Positions 54,946 through 64,000 of a DNA stretch of 64,000 nt are shown one piece after another. Below the pieces are notes generated by a model. The model was not told the DNA's origin, did no database searches, and saw only the letters and a list, made by a program, of their open reading frames with translations. The DNA is taken from positions 365,186,001-365,250,000 of the forward strand of contig NC_092337.1 in the NCBI RefSeq assembly GCF_046630445.1. Direction: 5' to 3'. Position 1 is the stretch's first letter. Every line of letters begins with the position of its first letter. Position numbers and translations under genes: made by a program. This DNA is from Rutidosis leptorrhynchoides. Taxonomy: Eukaryota; Streptophyta; Magnoliopsida; Asterales; Asteraceae.

Positions 54946-57197
54946 TGTGTTGCACGTATTATTGTTGTATTTGTTTAAACTATTTCCATTTCGATTTGGT
55001 TGTACTTGACTATTTTTTATTTTTTTTATTTTTCGTATGATGTACCTTGAGACTTATTAGGGATAAGGCGTTTCGGTACCGGGTGGTACCACCTTGTTCC
55101 CATTTATGTATTTGGTGTGTTTTGCTTTTTCTTAGGTGTGTTGGAGAAACGGTATTTCAAGTCTGGCATTAAGTTCAGCAAAACTACTTTAATGATGGTA
55201 TTGGTGTGAGGATCGGGAATGGACGATGTTCTTATGCTGGCAGTCAGTTCAGCGCCATCTGTCACTGTCATTCCACGATCTGTGGTTATACTCGATAAGT
55301 TTTTATTTTTCTTACCCTTTTGATTTTAATCCATTTTTGATCTCCAGTAATGGGGACATTACTTGATCTCAAGTGTGGGGTGGGGGATGTAAAATCTCTC
55401 GGGTTAGTTATTAATAGAATCATCATTATTTTGGTTTTGATATTTAAAAGACTTGACGTTTCACGGGGTTTTGGTCATAAAAAATTGAAAAATTTAGGGG
55501 AAAATAAAAAAAAAAATGAAAAAAATTAGTTAGTTAAAAAGAAAAAAAAAAATATATAAAAGTAGTTAAAAATTCGACCAAAACCTTTGTTTAAGTATGG
55601 CTTGGAATTTATATTTCATGATGTTTAAAGAAGCCAAGGTTGTTCCACATGTTCATTACCATTGAACATGAAATCCTACGAGTTCGGGGAACTCAATAGT
55701 AGGTCACCTGTACCAAAACGGGTGTAAACCGTGAGAGAGCGGTGATTGCATAGCGTGATTGTGACCGAATCACGTGCCAGATCAAAAACTTTTGGTTACT
55801 TGGTATAGCATACTTCCGAAACTATATCATTTTATTATTGCATCATTTAATGATGTGATACTGTGGGAAGAGGAGCTTTGAGCTTCACCAGTGCTGTCCT
55901 TTTCAGGAGCAATAGCTACGTGCTTGTGTTTGCTTAGACAACACAACCCATAGCCAAAAGCTATGGAACCCGAAGGTTTTCGGGATTTTTCAAAACCGGT
56001 GTCAATTGAAACAGATTGGCACTTCCGAGTGATTCAGATCCACTCATTTAAGGAAGTAAAGTCTTCCGACCGTCCTACTTGGTACGTATACCTCTTAAGC
56101 GTGCCATTTCATTACCCATCATTTCACGATGAGGTACTGTTAGAGGAGAAAGTCTTGAACTTTCAAAACACGTTCATTATTTTGAATGTGAAATCCTACA
56201 TGAACATTCAGTTCATACGTAGGTCACTTGTACAAAAACGGGTGTCAACCGTATGAACGGTGATTGGATCGTGTGGTCGAAGCCGGACCATACGCTAGAT
56301 CGAAAACTTTATAGGGCGGTCTTCATTGTTTCTCCTAACAAGGACAATGTATGCGCTCGACCACCTTTTATGACCATACAGGATGAATCCACTCCATCCT
56401 AAAGGGAGTCAAGTCTCCCGAACGACACACTTGCTGATTCATTTCAGAAGTTGTAGTCCAGACCAGTTGTAGGGTGACGAAAAATCTTGAAAAGTCATTG
56501 CTAAAATCGACTGGAAATCTACCAGGCCTCAACATCAAACAGGGAAACTGGTAGTCGAAGCTTATCTCAATGAGGGAGATTTGCTAGCTTAATGGGAAGC
56601 GCACCATGATACACAAAATGTCAGTGATTGATCAGATTCCCAGTGGATAACCTCCGGAAAGGTAAGATATCAGCTTTTAAGCCTGATGAACTTCAATCTT
56701 TATGATTGACTTAACGGATTAGACGGTTACCTCATAACCATCGATGATATCTGGACGTAATGTGTATCCTCCTAAGCACATTATTTTCTACCGACATCTC
56801 GCGATGTTAGGTACTGTGGGAGGCTTGGCTTGACCAATTGCGGGGTAGCCCGTACGTTCTCTTGGCACACATGTTCGATTGTTACATCTTTGGTGCTTGG
56901 TTCCCACTTGATTCCCGATGCTATTGAAGACTTATCTTATGATTCGAGATTCTCTGCTTCATCATTATGGTACGTTATCGAGATTATTTTTTATATCCGT
57001 TACATATTGTTTGCGGTTTGGGAAGTTACAAGGGGGAATGCAAGTGGGAACCATGGTTGTTATTTACTCCAAATCGTGCCCACGCTAGTTGCTTGTTTGG
57101 TTTCTTGTTCGTTTGGTTCTACAAATATGTTTGAAGATGTTATTTTATTGTAGAAGATTATTATCGAGTTTCATTGCTTGAGGGCAAGCAAAACTCT
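54946..57197 (+). other. Athila 3' non-coding region with internal duplications
   Basis: No recognised gene. A block at about 55655-55800 recurs diverged at about 56172-56310; both contain GTGAAATCCTAC-like, GTAGGTCAC(C/T)TGTAC and AAAACGGGTGT phrases, about 515 bp apart. A shorter phrase (GGTACTGTGGGAGG or variants) occurs near 55860, 56130 and 56810. AAGTGTGGGGTGGGGG at 55369-55384 resembles the real PPT. Open frames at 55963 and 56830 look like chance. Confidence 0.6.
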
Positions 57198-57211
57198 AGT
57201 GTGGGGTTGTT
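57198..57211 (+). promoter_or_regulatory. Polypurine tract of the Athila element
   Basis: AGTGTGGGGTTGTT immediately before the 3' LTR. Confidence 0.75.
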
Positions 57212-58729
57212 TGATATCGTGTATTTCATATGCATTTTCCTTAGCGATATCGGGTACATTTTGGTCCTTTTGGATACGATTTGGAGTTATTTTGGTTAAA
57301 GTTGTGAAAGTTTGAGTTCCAAGACCAAGAAGGTTAAATTTGATGTTATTTGATGGTTTTGGATGTGTTTCGATGTTTACAAGTGAAAAGGTTTGATTCG
57401 GTTCGAGTTTTGGTGTTAGTATGATGATTTTCAGCTCGTTTCAGTAATCTGATAATGGAGCGCCGCTCCAAATAGGCGCGCGCCGCGCCATTTAACTATA
57501 AAAACAGTTCGAGCATATCAGAAAACAAAATGTGAGTTTCCAGACAATCGGCGCGCCGCGCGGGTCATATGGCGCGCCGCGCGGGGATGTATCCGGGTTC
57601 AGAAATCTTCTCCTATAAAAGCCCGAATTATACCCTAATTTATCATAATCGTATCCTGACGAATTCCAGCCACTTTTTGACGAACTTAGGTGATTTTTGG
57701 AGATCTTCAAGGTCATTCTAAGGTACTAATCATTCCGGGAACAAGTCTCGATTCGTGTATCGTTCAGATTTCAATCTTTGATTAGGTTTATTCTTTTGTT
57801 ATCAACAATGAATTTCTCTATGTTTTTGATTGTTATTTTGATTTCAGCCATGATTGTAGGCTAAACTCTTAATGTTTGTCTAGATTGAATATTTGCAAGT
57901 GTTTGGATGTTACTTTGAGGTTTTATTAATTGATGCATGATAATAATTATGAGTTTTGATTAAGAACCATTCTTGTGGGTGTTAATTATTGATACTAGGT
58001 TGATTAGTGAATCTTGTTTGAACAAAGGGAACCCTGTTTCAATTTAGTGATCTAATTCCCAATTGATTTGTCTTAACCGATTGGGTGCTTACTGGACCAA
58101 GGGGGTAAACCGAGTAACGTAATTGAACAAAATAGGGGTGAATTGTGTGGAGCGAACGCGTAACCAATTGAATCTTAATCTTGTAATTAGCTAGTTACTA
58201 AGTCACAAACGAAAGATAGTTTTTGGTGAAAGGGAACCCTAAGCCAATAAGTCCTAGTTTGATGTGTTTGCTAAAAGAGAACTCTGGGTAAACCGACTCT
58301 GTAATTGCGTGCATTGATTAATAGAACTAGTGCTTAATAACAAATCATCCAACACTGCGAATAGGATATCTAGGCGAACATTTTTTTATCCATTGAATTC
58401 AAATATCTTTATTTTTCTGTCGAGTCTGCATTTCTTTTATTTAAACTTAAAAACCAAAAATATTGTCTTTTATTTTCAAAGCTATCTTGATTTGGCTAAT
58501 CGTTAAATAGCCGCAAAACAAACTATCTCGTACTTTCGATTTTCATAGTTTAACTTAGTTTACTTTTATTTACAAACTTAATTCTCACGTTAATACTGTC
58601 CTTGGAACGATCTTGGAATTACCATTTTTATACTATTGCACGATCGGGTACACTGCCCGTTAGTGTGTAGTAATCTTTAAACCAGGCATATTTCCAGTGA
58701 TAAATTTATATACTAGATTTCACACATCA
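57212..58729 (+). repeat. Athila 3' LTR
   Basis: 1518 bp, the same length as the 5' LTR; TATA box at 57614-57621. Ends ACACATCA, followed by GACTA. Confidence 0.95.
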
Positions 58730-58734
58730 GACTA

Positions 58735-61347
58735 TAACTCACTTTCACAGATTTTTACTTCGTCGGGAAGTAAGACTTGGCCACTGGTTGATTCACGAAC
58801 CTATAACAATATATACATATATATCAAAGTATTTTCAAAATATATTTACAACACTTTTAATATATTTTGATGTTTTAAGTTTATTAAGTCAGCTGTCCTC
58901 GTTAGTAACCTACAACTAGTTGTCCACAGTTAGATGTACAGAAATAAATCGATAAATATTATCTTGAATCAATCCACGAACCAGTGTATACGTATCTCAG
59001 TATTGATCACAACTCAAACTATATATATTTTAGAATCAACCTCAACCCTGTATAGCTAACTCCAACATTCACATATAGAGTGTCTATGGTTGTTCCGAAA
59101 TATATATAGATGTGTCGACATGATAGGTCAAAACATTGTATACGTGTCTATGGTATCTCAAGATTACATAATATACAATACAAGTTGATTAAGTTATGGT
59201 TGGAATAGATTTGTTACCAATTTTCACGTAGCTAAAATGAGAAAAATTATCCAATCTTGTTTTACCCATATCTTTTTCCTTTTAAATCCGTTTGAAGTGA
59301 ATCAAATTGCTATGGTTTCATATTGAACTCTATTTTATGAATCTAAACAGAAAAAGTATAGGTTTATAGTCGGAAAAATAAGTTACAAATCATTTTTGTA
59401 AAGGTAGTCATTTTAGTTGAAAGAACGACGTCTAGATGACCATTTTAGAAAACATACTTCCACTTTGAGTTTAACCATAATTTTTGGATATAGTTTCATG
59501 TTCATAATAAAAATCATTTTCCCAGAATAACAACTTTTAAATCAAAGTTTATCATAGTTTTTAATTAACTAACCCAAAGCAGCCCGCGGTGTTACTACGA
59601 CAGCGTAAATCCGGTTTTACGGTGTTTTTCGTGTTTCCAGGTTTTAAATCATTAAGTTAGCATATCATATAGATATAGAACATGTGTTTAGTTGATTTTA
59701 AAAGTCAATTTAGAAGGATTAACTTTTATTTGCGAACAAGTTTAGAATTAACTAAACTATGTTCTAGTGATTACAAGTTTAAACCTTCGAATAAGATAGC
59801 TTTATATGTATAAATCAAATGATGTTATGAACATCATTACTACCTCAAGTTCCTTGGATAAACCTACTGGAAATGAAAAAAATAGATCTAGCTTCAAAGG
59901 ATCCTTGGATGGCTTGAAAGTTCTTGAAGCAGAATCATGACACGAAAACAATTTCAAGTAAGATTTCCACTCGAAATAAGATTGTCATAGTTATAGAAAT
60001 TGAATTAAAGTTTGAATATGATTATTACCTTGTATTAGAAAGATAACCTACTCTAAGTAACAAAGGTTTCTTGATCTAGGATGATTACTTGGAATGGATT
60101 TAGAAAACTTGGAAGTAAACTTGCAATCTTGGAAGTATTCTTGATTTTATGAAACTAGAACTTTTGGAATTTATGAAGAACACATAGAACTTGAAGATAG
60201 AACTTAAGAGAGATCAATTAAATGAAGAAAATTGAAGAATGAAAGTGTTTGTAGGTATTTTTGGTCGTTGGTGTATGGATTAGATATAAAGGATATGTAA
60301 TTTTGTTTTCATGTAAATAAGTCATGAATGATTACTCATATTTTTGTAATTTTATGAGATATTTCATGCTAGTTGCCAAATGATGGTTCCCACATGTATT
60401 AGGTGACTCACATGGGCTGCTAAGAGCTGATCATTGGAGTGTATATACCAATAGTACATACATCTAAAAGCTGTGTATTGTACGAGTATGAATACGGGTG
60501 CATACGAGTAGAACTGTTGATGAAACTGAACGAGGATGTAATTGTAAGCATTTTTGTTAAGTAGAAGTATTTTGATAAGTGTCTTGAAGTCTTTCAAAAG
60601 TGTATGAATACATATTAAAACACTACATGTATATACATTTTAACTGAGTCGTTAAGTCATCGTTAGTCGTTACATGTAAATGTTGTTTTGAAACCTTTAG
60701 GTTAACGATCTTGTTGAATGTTGTTAACCCATTGTTTATTATAACAAATGAGATGTTAAATTGTTATATTATCATGATATTATGATATATAATATATCTT
60801 AGTATGATATATATACAGTTAAATGTAATTACAACGATAATCGTTACATATATGTCTCGTTTCGAAATCATTAAGTTAGTAGTCTTATTTTTACATATGT
60901 GTTTCATTGTTAATACACTTAATAATATATTTACATATCATTTAAAATAATTAACCAAGTGTATCAATATCTTAATATGATTCATATGTACCTAGTAAGA
61001 CGTTGTTATAACGATAATCGTTATATATATCGTTTTCGAGTTTCTTAAATTAATAGTCTCATTTTTATGTATATAACTCATTGTTAAAATACCTAATGAG
61101 ATACATACTTATAATAAAATCATGTTAACTATATATATAACCATATGTATGTCATCGTATAGTTTTTACAAGTTTTAACGTTCGTGAATCACCGGTCAAC
61201 TTGGGTGGTCAATTGTCTATATGAAACCTATTTCAATTAATCAAGTCTTAACAAGTTTGATTGCTTAATATGTTGGAAACACTTAATCATGTAAATAACA
61301 ATTTCATTTAATATCTATATAAACATGGAAAAGTTCGGGTCACTACA
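58735..61347 (-). repeat. Tekay-like 5' LTR, minus copy, second part
   Basis: Continues the LTR interrupted at 44847; matches 28022-29277 up to about 60015. The stretch 60016-61347 is the U3 part missing from the other LTR copies. On the minus strand the LTR starts TGTAGTGACCCGAACTTTTC at 61347. This is the only complete LTR of this family in the window. Confidence 0.88.
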
Positions 61348-61596
61348 GTTATGCACCTGAAAAACTCTTGGAACCTGAGTAAACGTTTAAAACATAGTTG
61401 TGCTAATTCCTTTGGCGTTGTTATTACCGAAAATAACTTTGTAATTCCTTTTCAAATTAGCCACTTTTGTCACAGCTTCAGCAAGTCAACTTCGACTTTT
61501 CGTTTGAAACAACCTTATTATAACCTTGATATATATGCGTGCTCTTTTATTGTTACCGGGGAACTTTTTATATTCCATCATATTACCAGTAGACGT
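61348..61596. other. 249-bp remnant between two LTR boundaries
   Basis: Left flank of the minus-strand element's start and right before another LTR. A plus-strand frame (61351-61632) is open through it but runs into the LTR. No domain recognised; probably a host or older-element remnant. Confidence 0.4.
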
Positions 61597-64000
61597 TGTA
61601 ACGACCCTGGATTTTCCAACATTATTTATTAATAATTATTATTATTAATACGTGTGATTAAATGAATGTATGTTATTACATTTACATGTTGCCATGATTA
61701 ACCGTACTTGACTTTAAATGCCCGAAACGTCTTTGTGACACACGAAACTTGCACGAATAATATTTTAAGATATTATTTGCATTCATGATTAATTTTATTA
61801 ATCATTTTAATTAACTAAGGTTATTAGTTAGTTACTTGGACTTTAATTGAATTTATTTGTTAAATACTTGAACTTGGGCCTTGTTAGTATTATGGACTCA
61901 TGATATAGACTTATGAGAGCCCACCCTACTTCTTAGTGGACTCATTAAGCCCATTACTACATGTAAGTATCATCATTTGAACTCAACTAGTTAGTTATTT
62001 ACTTAAGGAATCTAGTTACCATACAATCCCTATGCATGCACCTCTTGTAACCACCTTTTAAGCTTTAACACTTGAGAAACTAGTGGACTAATCTTCTCCC
62101 CCTTCTTTATTTCTGCTGACCGTAGCATAGGAGGGAGAAGGGAGCTTGTTTAATTTTTTTTTACATTACTTACTCATATTTCCTCTCATTCTCACAAACA
62201 CTTCAACTTGCATTTCAATATCTCTCTCAATTCTCTCCTTTTCTTTGTAAGTAACTTGATAAATTTCTTCCTTCTTTCTTAACCAAAACCGTAGCCTTGG
62301 CTACACAATTCATCATCATCTTTGTTCTTTGATGTTGTGTAATTACTTTATATTTGTTAGTTGTTGTTGTTGTTACTTTGTTACCTTGTTACTTTGTTAC
62401 TTACTTACATATGCAAGAATCAAACTCATTAGTTTCATTCTTCATAATATCTTGAATTTTCAAGAACACAAGAACATAAACTTATTAGTTTATGATTCTA
62501 CATTTATTGTCTCAAAAGATCAAAGTTCATGTGTTGAAAGCATACTTGTGATTCATGAAATAAACTTTAAAGTTTACTTTCCTTAAAGATCAAGCTTAGG
62601 CTTGAATCTTTAAAGTATGCAACCTATGAACTCATTAACTTGTTTAAATTAGTTTGTTATTTTATTTACTTGCACTTTAATTTCATGTTTCTTAGTTTAA
62701 ATGGTCAAGTACTACAAGTTAGTCTTGATCTCATTTCTCTTGAACTAAAAGTTAACTTTACTAGTTCAAGAACATGTAAATGAAACTTTTTAATTATAAC
62801 TTGGTACACTTATGGTAGATCTAGACTTTTGAGTCTTGGATCTTCAAGATCAAACTAAGAACTATGTTCTACAACTCAAGATCTTCATTTCATAAGTTTA
62901 CTTCAAGTTTGTAACTTGTTTTTACTTTTAAAGGTTCATGTAAGTGTTAGATCTAAGACCTTGATGTAACTTTGGTTCATCAACTTCATACAACTCTTAA
63001 GTGAGTTGATCTACATGTCTTAGACTCACACTTGTGTCATAATTGTCAAAACTTAGTTAGTATTACTTTTACATTTCTTGTATGTGCTAAATCTAAGAAT
63101 TTGATGAAACTTTGGTTCATCAAAACACTTGCAACACTTAAGTGAGTTGTGCTTCATGTCTTAGACTTGCACTTGGGTTATGATGGTCAAACCATGGTAA
63201 AGATGATGTAAACACATCAGTGAGTTGTACACTTGAAGTTATAGGCATCAAGGATGAGAACCATGATGAACATCAAGTACCAAACTCACCGGAACCCATT
63301 ATTTTACTGCTTTCTGTCTTCTACCTACTGTTTTGCTGTTTATGTAACAGACCAGTAGACCTGGGCTGTTGTGGTTATGATTTTCAAATAACTCTGTTCG
63401 AGTAGATAACTTTTCATATAGGACTCGTCTTAATCCGAGTTAAGGTTTAGAATTTATGGCCCTCCGACCGTCACTATGTCCTTTTAACGTTGTGCAGAAA
63501 TTTCTGACCTACTCGTACTTAGACCGTTGCCACGGTCAAACGAAGACGAGTTTGCTTCTGTAAATTTTACCACACTTAAAGGACTCATATACGGAGCCAT
63601 AGCCACTGGTCTCACCTTATTTCAGTAAGGGTAGAGTCCGTGGTGACTGACTGAAGTCAGCCTTTGTTTTAAACTACTTTCATAAACAAAACTTACTTTA
63701 CGCCTTTTGCTTGATGATGAATGATGATGACCCTTAAGACCTTATTTACATACTTTTAAACCTATTAAGATGATTTACTGACTTAGTACTATTTGACTTA
63801 GGTTGAGGACTTTCGGACCGATTACTTGCACACCTTTTCCGAACCAACTTTACGACTACATTATCATTGTGAGTTATAGCATTCCCTTTTTACTTTAACT
63901 TATTTTGGGAACTGAGAATACATGCGGATTTTATGTTTTACATACTAGGAATGAGTACTAAAACTTATATATGTGTGGGTTATACAACGGCATAAACATT
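61597..64000 (+). mobile_element. Partial LTR of a plus-strand LTR retrotransposon
   Basis: Begins TGTAACGACCCTGGATTTTC and runs out of the window without reaching an LTR end or PBS. A CT-rich stretch (about 62160-62280) resembles a 5' leader after a transcription start. Near the right edge GAGAATACATGC(G/A)G and TTTTAT match the Tekay-like LTR at 30509-30535, so the families are related. Length in view is 2.4 kb. No coding region. Confidence 0.75.
62935..63205. repeat. Two tandem units of 140 bp in the right-hand LTR
   Basis: Phrases TAAGACCTTGATGTAACTTT (62953 on) and TAAGAATTTGATGAAACTTT (63093 on) start the matching parts, each followed by GGTTCATCAA, CTTAAGTGAGTTG and CATGTCTTAGACT. The period is 140 bp. 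Confidence 0.8.

Larger units (their letters stand above)
44848..58729 (+). mobile_element. Athila-type Ty3/Gypsy element, apparently complete
   Basis: TGATATCG...ACACATCA, 13,882 bp, with two 1518-bp LTRs, a PBS, gag-pol, an env-like ORF and a PPT. GACTA is duplicated at 44843-44847 and 58730-58734; removing one copy restores the Tekay-like LTR as seen at 28008-28030. By eye I count about four differences between the LTRs, so the insertion is recent. No stop or frameshift appears in gag-pol. The lineage follows from the tRNA-Asp-type PBS, the RT phrases and the position and content of the extra ORF. Confidence 0.93.

Noticed and set aside
61351-61632. 93-codon ORF between two LTRs
   Set aside because: It crosses an LTR boundary and has no recognised motif.

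Overview
This 64 kb window is a gene-poor, repeat-dense stretch of a flowering-plant nuclear genome. From memory, the LTR ends seen here (TGTAGTGACCCGAAC, TGTAACGACCCTGG, TGTAACAACCCTC, TGAAACGACCCAACC) look like those of daisy-family (Asteraceae) genomes; no search was run, so the family is an inference. Nearly all recognisable coding sequence belongs to LTR retrotransposons nested in one another. The only non-retroelement genes seen are fragments: a Harbinger transposase 5' end and the first exon of a WAK/LRK10L-type receptor.

Layout. (1) 1-1874: end of a minus-strand LTR that cuts a Harbinger transposase 5' fragment (1875-2106). (2) 2998-3325: a SINE-like insertion with two tandem tRNA-like heads and an 11-bp target duplication. 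(3) 3359-25036: a decayed Ty3/Gypsy Tat-lineage element (TSD GTTGT) with PR, RT, RNase H, a second RNase H, integrase and a spliced-looking antisense ORF with its own TATA box. Its 5' LTR is split by (4) 4060-17235: a non-autonomous gag-only element in LTR-gag-LTR-gag-LTR form, with three LTRs of 2317 bp each and TSD CAATT. (5) 25042-26731: unassigned flank, a possible hAT-like insertion and the truncated receptor exon.

(6) 27197-61347: a fold-back arrangement of a Tekay-like chromovirus. A plus-strand 5' half (29278-37544) is joined at its integrase end to a minus-strand copy of the same half (37545-44026), and its LTR is joined head to head with another LTR piece at about 29277. Each half carries two extra ORFs between PBS and gag: a Glu/Ser-rich protein and an F-box protein of the At2g35280-like type. 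This captured F-box cargo, together with the palindrome, is the best candidate for something undescribed. (7) 44848-58729: an apparently intact, young Athila element inside the LTR of (6) (TSD GACTA, two 1518-bp LTRs with about four differences by eye), with an 1846-codon gag-pol ORF and a 506-codon env-like ORF. The env-like ORF is preceded by a diverged copy of the element's own U3 with CpG-rich palindromes. (8) 61597-64000: start of another plus-strand LTR that leaves the window.

How the parts relate: the insertions give an order in time. Tat came before the gag-only element inside it, and the Tekay-like element came before the Athila inside it. The Tat and Tekay-like copies are broken by stops, frameshifts and deletions. 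The Athila copy has every motif needed to move and could also supply proteins to non-autonomous relatives.
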